Source of the DNA: Pseudomonas saudimassiliensis
GTDB taxonomy: Bacteria; Pseudomonadota; Gammaproteobacteria; Pseudomonadales; Pseudomonadaceae
DNA: 64,000 nt
Assembly: GCF_000939975.1 (NCBI RefSeq)
Contig: NZ_LK391969.1
Location: forward strand, 2,239,953-2,303,952
Direction of reading: 5' to 3'
The translations under genes were made by a program, and so were the position numbers. Of the stretch, positions 55,689-64,000 are shown one piece after another (positions within the stretch are counted from its first letter, which is position 1; every line of letters begins with the position of its first letter). Under the pieces are notes generated by a model. It was not told where the DNA came from, made no database searches, and saw nothing but the letters and a program-made list of their open reading frames with translations.

Positions 55689-56267
55689 GTGGACAGCACC
55701 AATCACAAACCGACCGACTCTCTTCACTTGAGCCTGTTCCGCGCTGCGGAGGCCATTGTCAGTGAGCTGGGTGCTTCCCAGCTGACATTCGCCACCCTGA
55801 GCGAGCGCACCGGTGTTGACGAGTCCACCCTCAGCACGCTGTTTCCCGATCGCGAAGCACTGCTGGCGGCCATGATCGAGCACCGGCTGGAGCGCTTCCG
55901 CGTGCGCTGGGGCGCCTATGAAAGCGTATTGCCCGACGAACCCATGCGGGAATTGAAAGCCCTGCTGCTGAGTAACATGAGCGAGTCCACCGAGGAGAAG
56001 AACCTCGACTCGGCGATCTTTGCCGCCGCTGCCAGCAACCCGGCGCTGCTGCAAACCACCTCGGATGACATTCAGGGGCTATTCGACATCCTGGCCAAGT
56101 CACCCCTGGGGCTGGCCCAGGCGGCCGTGCTGTTCTTCTCCGTGCGGGGCTACCGGCTGTTCGAACAGATCGGCATCTGCCCGATGACCGACAGCCAGCG
56201 CACCGAATTCCAGGAGCAGATCATGCGCCTGGCACGCATCATGTACGAGCAGAACAGCGAAGACTGA
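55689..56267 (+). CDS. TetR/AcrR family transcriptional regulator
   Basis: The 192-residue protein has a TetR-like HTH at about 30-60 (LTFATLSERTGVDESTLSTLF in outline, then PDREALLAAMIEHRL) and a helical ligand domain of no recognised type. The start is GTG (55689) with AGGGG eight bases upstream. It is convergent with the small membrane protein gene. I cannot name its target or ligand; there is no obvious operator nearby. Confidence 0.8.
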   Translation: MDSTNHKPTDSLHLSLFRAAEAIVSELGASQLTFATLSERTGVDESTLSTLFPDREALLAAMIEHRLERFRVRWGAYESVLPDEPMRELKALLLSNMSESTEEKNLDSAIFAAAASNPALLQTTSDDIQGLFDILAKSPLGLAQAAVLFFSVRGYRLFEQIGICPMTDSQRTEFQEQIMRLARIMYEQNSED

Positions 56268-56269
56268 GC

Positions 56270-56635
56270 CTAGCGGGCGGGGTGGCTGCGGCCGCTCCGC
56301 CAATGGCGCCAGACCACCCGCAGGCAGACCAAGCCGATATAGGCCAGCGTCGCCACCAATAGCCCCAGCGCGAGATCACCCAGCAGCTTCGGCGCATGCT
56401 CGCCGCTGCCCAACAGCACATCCAGCAGCCAGCCGATGGCCGCAGGCGCCAATCCCGGTTCCAGCGGATCGACCTGCGAGGGCGTGAACAGAATCACCGC
56501 CATCAGCAGCCACAGCGGCTCGCGCACGAACCACCACCCTATCCACCGGGTCATCTGCGTCCAGACCAGCCAACCGCAGGCTGCAGCGGCGAGATAAATC
56601 ATCCACACTGTCTGGTATTCCGACTCGTTGAACAT
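56270..56635 (-). CDS. Small inner-membrane protein of unknown function
   Basis: The 121-residue product starts MFNESEYQTVWMIYLAAAAC and has about four hydrophobic segments (about 9-25, 40-56, 63-80, 88-110) and a basic C-terminus (RHWRSGRSHPAR). I do not recognise a named family. The ATG at 56633-56635 is preferred over a longer frame that would overlap the promoter of the divergent peptidase gene. Its stop is two bases from the convergent TetR stop. Confidence 0.65.
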   Translation of the reverse strand: MFNESEYQTVWMIYLAAAACGWLVWTQMTRWIGWWFVREPLWLLMAVILFTPSQVDPLEPGLAPAAIGWLLDVLLGSGEHAPKLLGDLALGLLVATLAYIGLVCLRVVWRHWRSGRSHPAR

Positions 56636-56667
56636 GCTGACTGACCGATTGTCGATAAACGAGCGAC

Positions 56668-56673
56668 TATAAT
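56668..56673 (+). promoter_or_regulatory. -10 element of the oligopeptidase gene
   Basis: A consensus TATAAT at 56668-56673 lies 29 bases ahead of the ATG. No good -35 hexamer is correctly spaced. Confidence 0.5.
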
Positions 56674-56702
56674 AGCTTTTTTGCCCCTGGAGTCCTACAA
56701 CC

Positions 56703-58718
56703 ATGCCGTTATCAACTCGCCGTGATGCGACGCCTGATCCCTATGCCTGGCTGGAACAGCGCGACCTCGACGAAGTGATCACTCATCTGCATGCGGAGAA
56801 CAGCCATACCGAGCAGTGGCTGAGCACCCATAACGATCAACGGAACCAGCTGTTCGAGGAAATCCGCGGGCGTATTCGCGAAACCGACCTGTCCCTGCCC
56901 GCCGTGTGGGGGCCCTGGCTGTATTACCAACGCACCGAAGCGGGTGCCGAGTACCCCCGCTACTTCCGTTGCCCACGGCCCGCAGACGGCAGTCTGCAGA
57001 CCGATCCCAACCGGGAAGAACTGCTGCTGGACCTGAACGAGCTGGCCGGCAATGATTTTCTCCAGCTGGGGGATTTTGCCATCAGCCCGGATCACCACTG
57101 GCTTGCCTACAGCCTTGACCGCCAGGGTGATGAGACCTACTGCCTGTATCTCAAGCACCTGGACAGCGGCAACATCAGCGAACTGCCCCTGGATGACGCC
57201 GATGGCAGCCTGGTCTGGGCCAATGATAGCGTTACCCTGTTCGCCATCAGCATGGACGAGGCCTCCCGCCCATCGACCCTCTGGCGCCTGCAGCTCGGTA
57301 CGCCGGCGGTACGGGTCTACCATGAAGCCGACCAGCGGTTCTACCTGCACGCCTATCGCAGCAGTTCCGAGCAGTGGCTGATCCTCGCCAGTGACAGCAA
57401 GAACACCAGCGAGGTGCGGGTGGTCTCCGCCGATCAGCCGGCCGGGGACTGGCAACTGCTCAGCCGCCGGGTGGCCGGCCATGAATATCACGTGGATCAT
57501 GGCCCCCAGGGTCTGCTGATCCGCAGCAATGACCGTGGCGAGAATTTTGCCCTCTACCGCACCGACCCACAGCACCCGCTGCGGCGTAACTGGGAGCTGC
57601 TGGTAGAGGTGGACCCGCAGCGGACCCTGGAGGACTTCAGCGTCCAGCAACATGGCTTGCTGCTGCATTACCGCGACGGCGGCCTGACCCACCTTGAAGT
57701 GCGCCCTGCCAACGGTGCCCATTATCAGGTCAGCATGCCGGATGCGGTCTATAGCCTGCATGTCCAGGGCGGTGAGGAATATGCCAGCGAGCATATACGG
57801 CTACGCTATGAATCGCTGAACCGCCCCGCGCAGGTACGTGCCCTGCACCTGCCCAGCGGCGCGCAGAGCGTTCTCAAGGAAACACCGGTGGAGGGCCATT
57901 TCAAGGCAGAGGACTACAGCGTGCGCCGGGAATGGGCCACCGCGCCGGACGGCACCCGGGTGCCGATCAGCCTGGTTGGCCGCGCGGCAAGCCTTGCTGC
58001 CCCGGCCCCACTCTACCTGTATGGCTACGGCGCCTACGGTGCCAGCATGGACCCCTGGTTCTCCCATGCCCGCCTGTCGCTGCTGGACCGCGGCTGGGTC
58101 TTTGCCATTGCCCACGTACGCGGCGGCGCCGATATGGGCGAAGCCTGGTACCAGCAAGGCAAGCTGGAGCACAAGACCAATACCTTCAACGACTTCATCG
58201 CCTGCGCCGAGCACCTGATTGCCGCTGGCTACACCGACAGCAGCAAGCTGGTGATCGCCGGTGGCAGCGCCGGCGGACTGTTGATTGGCAACGTCATCAA
58301 CCAGCGCCCCGAGCTGTTTGCCGCCGCAGTGGCCGATGTGCCCTTTGTCGATGTCTGGAACACCATGAACAACCCGGCGTTGCCCTTGACCATCGGCGAA
58401 TACGAGGAATGGGGTGACCCGAATGATCCGGTGGTGGCCGAGCGCATCCGCGCCTATGCGCCCTATGAGCAGGTCCGCGAGCAGGCTTACCCGGCGCTGT
58501 TTGTGACGGCCGGCTACCACGACATGCGGGTGCAGTACTGGGAGGCGGCCAAGTGGGTCGCCAAGCTGCGGCACTGCAAGACCGATGATCGACCCTTGCT
58601 GCTGCGCACCCAGATGAGTGCCGGGCACGGCGGCGCCAGCGGGCGCTACCAGTCGATGAAGGAGCTGGCCGAAGAGTACAGCTTTCTGCTGGCTATCATC
58701 GAAGGCAGTCAAGCCTGA
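56703..58718 (+). CDS. ptrB: Oligopeptidase B (S9 family)
   Basis: Oligopeptidase B cleaves short peptides after basic residues in the cytoplasm. The 671-residue protein has an N-terminal beta-propeller (DPYAWLEQRD at the start, FAISPDHHWLAYSLDRQGDE) and a C-terminal alpha/beta hydrolase. The catalytic Ser is in GGSAGGLLIG, Asp in GYHDMRVQYWE and His in SAGHGGASGRY. YGYGAYGASMDPWFS is an S9A hallmark. No signal peptide is present. Confidence 0.93.
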   Translation: MPLSTRRDATPDPYAWLEQRDLDEVITHLHAENSHTEQWLSTHNDQRNQLFEEIRGRIRETDLSLPAVWGPWLYYQRTEAGAEYPRYFRCPRPADGSLQTDPNREELLLDLNELAGNDFLQLGDFAISPDHHWLAYSLDRQGDETYCLYLKHLDSGNISELPLDDADGSLVWANDSVTLFAISMDEASRPSTLWRLQLGTPAVRVYHEADQRFYLHAYRSSSEQWLILASDSKNTSEVRVVSADQPAGDWQLLSRRVAGHEYHVDHGPQGLLIRSNDRGENFALYRTDPQHPLRRNWELLVEVDPQRTLEDFSVQQHGLLLHYRDGGLTHLEVRPANGAHYQVSMPDAVYSLHVQGGEEYASEHIRLRYESLNRPAQVRALHLPSGAQSVLKETPVEGHFKAEDYSVRREWATAPDGTRVPISLVGRAASLAAPAPLYLYGYGAYGASMDPWFSHARLSLLDRGWVFAIAHVRGGADMGEAWYQQGKLEHKTNTFNDFIACAEHLIAAGYTDSSKLVIAGGSAGGLLIGNVINQRPELFAAAVADVPFVDVWNTMNNPALPLTIGEYEEWGDPNDPVVAERIRAYAPYEQVREQAYPALFVTAGYHDMRVQYWEAAKWVAKLRHCKTDDRPLLLRTQMSAGHGGASGRYQSMKELAEEYSFLLAIIEGSQA

Positions 58719-58745
58719 CTGCCTTCGCTAGCGGGCGCTAGCCCG

Positions 58746-60221
58746 TCAGGAGCGTCCGCCGACCTGATCGAACAGCTCGCCCACACTCCGGGCCGGTGCC
58801 GGCGTCACCAGTGAAACCACAACGATGGCGACAGTGGCCAGGATGAAACCGGGGATGATTTCATACAGGCCGCTGCTGTCGATCTGTTTCCATATCACCA
58901 CCGTCAAGCCACCGACGATGATGCCGGCCAGGGCGCCCGCGCCGTTCATCCGCCGCCAGAACAGCGACAGCAGGATGGCCGGACCGAAGGCGGCGCCGAA
59001 CCCGGCCCAGGCGTAGGACACCAGGCCCAGTACGGTGCTGTCGGGATTGAACGCCAGGGCCAGCGCAATGGCGGCAATCAGCACCACCGCAAAACGCCCG
59101 ACCCAGACCAACTCGTTCTGCGATGCTGCGCGGCGGAACAGCGCCTTGTAGAAGTCTTCCGCCAACGCCGAGGATGACACCAGCAGCTGGGAGTCGGCAG
59201 TCGACATGATGGCCGCCAGCACCGCCGCCAGCAGCAGGCCGGCCACCACGGGATGCATCACCGCCTGGGTCAACGCCAGGAAGACGGTTTCGGCATCGGC
59301 CAGACCTTCATTACCGAAGTAGCTGATCCCGACCCAGCCGGTGGCCAGTGCCGCCACCAGACACAGGCCCGACCAGAGCACTGCGATGCGCCGTGCGGTC
59401 GGCAGGTCATCCTCGCTTTTGATCGCCTTGAAACGCGCCAGAATATGCGGCTGGCCGAAATAGCCCAAGCCCCAGCCCAGCAGCGAGATGATCGCGATGA
59501 AGCCCAGGGGGCTGCCCTCGGCATCGGTGAAGGGGTCCAGCAAGGCCGGGTTCTGCGCCTCCACCACCGCCAGGGTTTCACCCAGCCCGCCCACGCTGCT
59601 CAGGGCCATCACGGGGACCGCCACCAGCGCCGCTGCCATCAGCAGTCCCTGGATCACGTCGGTCCAGGCTACTGCCAGGAAGCCACCGAAAAAGGTATAG
59701 GAAATGATCGTCAGCACGCCGATGACCACCGCGACCTCGTAACTGAAGCCGAAGGAGCTCTCGAACAGCTTGCCCGCTGCCACCAACCCCGAACTGGTGT
59801 AGAACAGGAAGAACAGCAGGATGAAGATCGCCGAGATGATCCGCAGCAACCGGGTCTTGTCCTCGAAACGGTTTTCGAAATAGGCTGGCAGCGTCACGGA
59901 ATCACCCGCCGCATGGGAGTAGATCCGCAGGCGGCGGGCCACCAGCAGCCAGTTCAACCAGGTACCCGCCAGCAGCCCGATGGCGATCCAACTCGCCTCA
60001 TAACCGGCCACCATCGCGTAGCCGGGCAGACCCAGCAGCAGCCAGCCGCTCATGTCCGAGGCGCCTGCGGACAACGCTGCCGTACCGGGGCCGATACTGC
60101 GACCGCCAAGAATGTAGTCGGACAGGTTGCTGGTCCGCCGATAGGCGATGAAGCCGATCGCCAGCATCACCGCTATATACACCACGAAGGTGGCGGTCAG
60201 GATAGTCATGTTCCCGGTCAT
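58746..60221 (-). CDS. putP: Sodium/proline symporter
   Basis: PutP imports proline with Na+ through the inner membrane. The 491-residue protein has about 13 hydrophobic segments and the SSS-family motifs GGRSIGPGTAALSAGASDMSGWLLLGLPG (in part, SDMSGWLLLGLPG) and AILAAIMSTADSQLLVSSSALAEDF (in part, MSTADSQLLVSSS). It lies 42 bp from putA on the same strand and downstream of it, so uptake and catabolism genes form one unit. Confidence 0.95.
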   Translation of the reverse strand: MTGNMTILTATFVVYIAVMLAIGFIAYRRTSNLSDYILGGRSIGPGTAALSAGASDMSGWLLLGLPGYAMVAGYEASWIAIGLLAGTWLNWLLVARRLRIYSHAAGDSVTLPAYFENRFEDKTRLLRIISAIFILLFFLFYTSSGLVAAGKLFESSFGFSYEVAVVIGVLTIISYTFFGGFLAVAWTDVIQGLLMAAALVAVPVMALSSVGGLGETLAVVEAQNPALLDPFTDAEGSPLGFIAIISLLGWGLGYFGQPHILARFKAIKSEDDLPTARRIAVLWSGLCLVAALATGWVGISYFGNEGLADAETVFLALTQAVMHPVVAGLLLAAVLAAIMSTADSQLLVSSSALAEDFYKALFRRAASQNELVWVGRFAVVLIAAIALALAFNPDSTVLGLVSYAWAGFGAAFGPAILLSLFWRRMNGAGALAGIIVGGLTVVIWKQIDSSGLYEIIPGFILATVAIVVVSLVTPAPARSVGELFDQVGGRS

Positions 60222-60263
60222 TTCTGTTTCCCTTTTTCAGTCTGGCGAATCAACTCCGGTGCC

Positions 60264-63200
60264 TCATGGCTCGCCATTGCCTAATGACAGCAGGCTGGCA
60301 TTGCCCCCTACTGCCGTTGTGTTGATGGTGCGGGTACGCTCGGTGGCCAGGCGCAGCAGATAATGCGGCCCGCCCGCTTTGGGCCCGGTGCCCGATAGGC
60401 CCTGCCCCCCGAACGGCTGGACCCCGACGACCGCGCCGATCTGGTTGCGGTTGATGTAGACGTTGCCGATCCGCACCCGCTGATCGATATAGGCCGCGGT
60501 CTGCTCGTTGCGGGTATGAATACCCAGGGTCAGCCCGAAGCCGGAGCGGTTGAGTTGCGCGATGATATTATCCAGCTCGCCGCTACGCCAGGTAATTACA
60601 TGGAGAATCGGGCCGAAGTGCTCGCGTTCGAGTTGATCCAGCCGCTCCAGCCGGAACGCTGATGGTGCGATGAAGTGGCCCCGCAGGTCAGTTGGTACGC
60701 CCGCCTGGGCAATCAAGCGTCCCTGCGCGGTGAGCCGGTCGATATGCTCCTGCAGCGCCTGCCGCGCTTCGGCATCGATTACCGGCCCCAGGTCCACGTC
60801 ACGCCGTGAAGGATCGCCCACCCGTAGCTCGGCCATGGCGCCGCTGAGTAGCTCGATCACCTTGTCGGCAATCTCTTCCTGCAGAAACAGCACGCGCAGG
60901 GCCGAGCAACGCTGCCCGGCACTGGTAAACGCGGAATGCAGCACATCCCGGATCACCTGCTCGGGCAAGGCGGTCGAGTCGACAATCATCGCATTCTGCC
61001 CACCGGTCTCGGCAACCAGGGTGGCGATCGGCCCGGCGCGCTCGGCCAGCGCGCGGTTGATACGCTGCGCCGTGGCCATGGATCCGGTAAAGACCACCCC
61101 GGCGATACGCGGATCGGCGACGATCACACTACCGACCTGTTCGCCGTCACCGGGCAACAACGCCAGCACCTGGGGCGGCAGACCCGCCCCCAGCAACAGC
61201 TCAACGCAGCGCACAGCCAGCAGGCAGGTCTGCTCCGCCGGCTTGGCGACGACGGTGTTGCCGGCGAGCAGCGCTGCGGTCACCTGGCCGATGAATATCG
61301 CCACCGGGAAATTCCACGGACTGATGCATGCCATCACGCCCCGCCCCTGCAGGTACAGCTCGTTGCTTTCGCCGGTTGGGCCGGGCAGGTCCACCACGGC
61401 GAAATCCTGCCGCGCCCGGTGGGCGTAGTAACGACAGAAGTCCACCGCCTCGCGCACCTCGTCCAACCCGTCCTGCAAGCTCTTGCCCGCTTCCAGGCTG
61501 CACAGTGCCATGAGTTCGGCCAGGTGCTCCTCCAGCAGGTCGGCAAAGCGCTCCACGATCTGCGCCCGCTCCGCTACCGGGCGCGCATTCCATTCCGGGA
61601 AGGCCGATACCAAGTCACTAATGGCCGCACCCACCTGCGGGCAGGTTGCCCAGTTCACCTCCCCGATCTGGTGCGGCAGATTCCACGGGCAGCATACCGC
61701 CCGGCCAATGCCGACCAGCCGCCGCCCGTTGACGATTGGCCCGCCGCGCCACTGTCTGGACCTCCATTGGGCCAGTTCCTGCGCCAACGGCTGCCAGTGG
61801 CTGCGAATAGCCAGATTGACGCCCCGCGCATTGCGGCGGCGCGGGTAGATATCCCGCGGCAGTGGAATCTTCGGATTGGCCAGGGTGGCATAGCCGCTCA
61901 GCCGCTGCAGGGGGTGTTCAATCAACGAATCCACCGGCACCCGGGCATCCACCAGCTTGTGGACGAAGGAGGAGTTAGCTCCGTTTTCCAGCAGGCGCCG
62001 CACCAGGTAAGGCAACAGGTCCCGGTGCGCACCAACCGGTGCGTAGATCCGTACCGGGCACTGGTGGATACCCATTAGCGTGTCATATAGCGCTTCGCCC
62101 ATGCCGTGCAAGCGCTGGAATTCAAATTCACGGTCAGCCGCCATGGCCAGGATGCTGGTCACCGTGTGGGCATTATGGGTGGCGAACTGCGGGTAGATCA
62201 GGCCGCGGGTATGCGGGCCCAGCAGATAGCGGGCACAGGCGAGGTAAGACACATCCGTGGCCTCCTTGCGGGTAAATACCGGGTAGCCCTCCAGCCCGGC
62301 CTGCTGGCTCGCTTTGATCTCGCTGTCCCAGTAGGCGCCCTTGACCAGCCGCACCGGTATGCAACTGCCCTGCTCCCGTGCCAGCAGGGTCAACCAGCAC
62401 AGCACCGGCAGCGCCCGTTTGGAATAGGCCTGCACGACCATACCGAAGTCCTGCCAGCCGGTCAGTTCCGGATGGCGATAGGCCTGGGCGAAGACTTGCA
62501 GCGACAGCTCCAGGCGGTCGGCCTCCTCCGCGTCCAGGGTAACCCCGACACCACCGGCGCGGGCCTGCCGTAGCAGTGTCAGCAGGCTGGCTCCCAGCTC
62601 CTCCAGCACCTGCTGCTCGTGCCCGGCCTCGTAGCGCGGATGCAGTGCCGACAGCTTTATCGAGATGGTGGGTCGCGGCGCGTTTCCCGTATAGCTGTCC
62701 GCCGCCAACGCCGCGATGGCCTGCTGGTAGTCGGCCAGGTATCGGGCCGCATCGGCGCGGGTCAACGCCGCCTCGCCCAGCATATCGAAGGAATAGCTGT
62801 AGCCCTTGTCCCGCTGGCGACGGGCATTTCGTAATGCCTCATCGATGTTGCGGCCAAGCACGAATTGCCGGCCCATGATCTTCATTGCCTGCAGCAGCGC
62901 CGCGCGGATGACCGGCTCGCCACTGCGCCGGATGAGATGGCGTAAAACGGTGCCCGGGGTGTCCGCCGCCGACGTTTCCAAAGTCATCACCCGACCAGTC
63001 AACGCCAGCCCCCAGGCCGCGGCCTTGACCAGGGCATGCTCGCTCTGGCCCAGGTGCCGGTCCCATTGGGCGGCATTGAGCTTGTCACGGATCAGCGCGT
63101 CTGCGGTGGCCGCATCAGGCACCCGCAGCAGCGCCTCGGCAAGGCACATCAACATCACACCTTCGCGGGCTTCCAGGCTGTACTGCTGCAGCAGCGCATC

Positions 63201-63416
63201 CAGGCTATCAACGGCGTTGTCGGCGCCGCGTACCGCCTCGACCAGTTGCCGCGCCCACTCGCGCACGGCGAGCCTATCCTCGGGTTCGGCCAGCACCATG
63301 AGTTGCTGCAGGCAAGCCGCCTCGTCCACCGCATAGTGGTCGCTGACGATGGCAAGGTAGTCGTCGGCCTTGCTGCCAAGGAAGTCACCATCAAGCACAC
63401 TGTCTGCCCTGAACAT
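60264..63416 (-). CDS. putA: Bifunctional proline dehydrogenase / P5C dehydrogenase
   Basis: PutA oxidises proline to glutamate through an FAD proline dehydrogenase and an NAD P5C dehydrogenase domain. The 1050-residue product lacks the N-terminal ribbon-helix-helix found in E. coli PutA, so it should not be a DNA-binding repressor. DMLGEAA (211-217) and RLVKGAYWD (356-364) mark the first domain; WNFPVAIF, Glu803 in AETGGQN and Cys837 in AGQRCS mark the second. I chose the ATG at 63414-63416 (GGAG nine bases upstream, conserved MFRADSVL start) over one 12 codons earlier. Confidence 0.95.
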   Translation of the reverse strand: MFRADSVLDGDFLGSKADDYLAIVSDHYAVDEAACLQQLMVLAEPEDRLAVREWARQLVEAVRGADNAVDSLDALLQQYSLEAREGVMLMCLAEALLRVPDAATADALIRDKLNAAQWDRHLGQSEHALVKAAAWGLALTGRVMTLETSAADTPGTVLRHLIRRSGEPVIRAALLQAMKIMGRQFVLGRNIDEALRNARRQRDKGYSYSFDMLGEAALTRADAARYLADYQQAIAALAADSYTGNAPRPTISIKLSALHPRYEAGHEQQVLEELGASLLTLLRQARAGGVGVTLDAEEADRLELSLQVFAQAYRHPELTGWQDFGMVVQAYSKRALPVLCWLTLLAREQGSCIPVRLVKGAYWDSEIKASQQAGLEGYPVFTRKEATDVSYLACARYLLGPHTRGLIYPQFATHNAHTVTSILAMAADREFEFQRLHGMGEALYDTLMGIHQCPVRIYAPVGAHRDLLPYLVRRLLENGANSSFVHKLVDARVPVDSLIEHPLQRLSGYATLANPKIPLPRDIYPRRRNARGVNLAIRSHWQPLAQELAQWRSRQWRGGPIVNGRRLVGIGRAVCCPWNLPHQIGEVNWATCPQVGAAISDLVSAFPEWNARPVAERAQIVERFADLLEEHLAELMALCSLEAGKSLQDGLDEVREAVDFCRYYAHRARQDFAVVDLPGPTGESNELYLQGRGVMACISPWNFPVAIFIGQVTAALLAGNTVVAKPAEQTCLLAVRCVELLLGAGLPPQVLALLPGDGEQVGSVIVADPRIAGVVFTGSMATAQRINRALAERAGPIATLVAETGGQNAMIVDSTALPEQVIRDVLHSAFTSAGQRCSALRVLFLQEEIADKVIELLSGAMAELRVGDPSRRDVDLGPVIDAEARQALQEHIDRLTAQGRLIAQAGVPTDLRGHFIAPSAFRLERLDQLEREHFGPILHVITWRSGELDNIIAQLNRSGFGLTLGIHTRNEQTAAYIDQRVRIGNVYINRNQIGAVVGVQPFGGQGLSGTGPKAGGPHYLLRLATERTRTINTTAVGGNASLLSLGNGEP

Positions 63417-63564
63417 GGAATCGAGCTCCGGCCGGTAATCCCCGTTCAGCATAGTCGCCAAATCAGGCGGATGCCGGTGCGTCCGCCGCTCCCGCAGGGC
63501 TGGCCATTGAAATCCCCGGGATCGGCACCACCTCTGTATAACGACATTCATACAAGGGTGCCTC

Positions 63565-64000
63565 ATGACTGATCAGGACGACGTGCGGGACTACATCGAG
63601 CAGAACAGCGACAACCAGCCCGGAACCGGATTGGTGTTGCCTGACCAGCGCCTGCCGCAGAAGCTGTATCTACTGCCTATCAACAACCGACCCTTCTTCC
63701 CTGCCCAGGTGATGCCGGTGGTGGTTAATGAATCCCCCTGGTCGGAAACCATCGAGCGGGTAGCCAACACCCCTCACCATGCCCTGTCCCTGTTCTGGGT
63801 CGATCAGCCCCTGCCTGCCGATGGCGCGCTCGATCCCGAACTACTGCCCCGGACCGGCTGCGCGGTAAAAATTCACCAGGCAGTCAAGGAAGACGGCAAG
63901 ATCCAGTTCATTGCCCAGGGTCTGACCCGGGTGCGCATCACCCAGTGGTTGAGCCGCAAACCGCCCTATCTGGTGGAAGTGGAATACCCCGAATCGCCCA
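63565..64000 (+). CDS. lon: Lon-family ATP-dependent protease (N-terminal part, cut by window end)
   Basis: The 145 visible codons read MTDQDDVRDYIEQN, then GLVLPDQRLPQKLYLLPINN and RPFFPAQVMPVVVNESPW, which is the Lon N-terminal substrate-binding domain. It includes GKIQFIAQGLTRVRI. The extended N-terminus and the putA neighbour resemble the second Lon-like protease AsrA of P. aeruginosa, as I recall its location. The ATPase and protease domains lie beyond the window. It is divergent from putA across 148 bp, which I see as holding both promoters but no clear motif. Confidence 0.88.
   Translation, partial: MTDQDDVRDYIEQNSDNQPGTGLVLPDQRLPQKLYLLPINNRPFFPAQVMPVVVNESPWSETIERVANTPHHALSLFWVDQPLPADGALDPELLPRTGCAVKIHQAVKEDGKIQFIAQGLTRVRITQWLSRKPPYLVEVEYPESP

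Overview
This 64-kb window is a contiguous, gene-dense piece of a gammaproteobacterial chromosome of roughly 60+% GC. Gene content and order point to Pseudomonas sensu lato. The run tmk-mltG-pabC-fabF-acpP-fabG-fabD-plsX-rpmF-yceD, then maf/sppA/HAD/rluC | rne | murB-kdsB-ycaR-lpxK-exbD-exbB-comEC, lol, PilZ, sth, nqr, gap, mfd, nagZ, psrA, lexA-sulA, topA follows the P. aeruginosa PAO1 order as I remember it. Losses and rearrangements suggest a more distant pseudomonad, possibly a Halopseudomonas-like marine lineage; that placement is inference. I see no rRNA, tRNA, prophage, insertion sequence, CRISPR array or defence island.

Layout. 1-7.9 kb: minus-strand fatty-acid synthesis and cell-wall operon. 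7.9-11.2 kb: maf (plus), then sppA, a HAD phosphatase and rluC (minus). 11.2-15.1 kb: rne with a leader of about 470 nt. 15.1-21.6 kb: minus-strand envelope operon (comEC, exbB, exbD, lpxK, ycaR, kdsB, murB). 21.7-25.9 kb: DUF2062, a Lol exporter with only one permease gene, and a PilZ / small periplasmic protein / GDPD cluster. 25.9-34.5 kb: a redox block with sthA and a complete Na+-NQR operon including the flavinylation and Fe maturation factors apbE and nqrM. 34.8-42.6 kb: long GAPDH, TerC, mfd, nagZ and an L,D-transpeptidase. 42.7-48.4 kb: regulatory and DNA-integrity genes psrA, lexA-sulA, topA and small conserved proteins. 48.4-48.8 kb: gene-free, with two large cruciform-forming elements. 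48.8-55.5 kb: a VWA/MoxR pair, a DUF748-like protein, cysK, aceK and a cold-shock gene. 55.7-64 kb: TetR regulator, oligopeptidase B, putP, putA and the start of a Lon-family protease gene cut by the window end.

Regulation readable in the sequence: a sigma70-like promoter for acpP; a near-consensus promoter placed so close to the yceD start that the mRNA should be leaderless or nearly so; a perfect promoter spacing upstream of rne; two LexA boxes over the lexA promoter; a perfect PsrA-type palindrome over the psrA promoter; and rho-independent terminators after acpP, rne, gap and the cold-shock gene. Several starts are non-ATG but have strong Shine-Dalgarno sequences or good homology (fabF, plsX, nagZ TTG; exbB, lpxK, gap, mfd, psrA, TetR GTG).

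Most of the window is core genome. The least conventional points are the twin cruciform elements at 48.45-48.73 kb, which share a core but have unrelated, internally compensating arms, and the apparent loss of the second Lol permease. I did not find a convincing undescribed multi-gene system.
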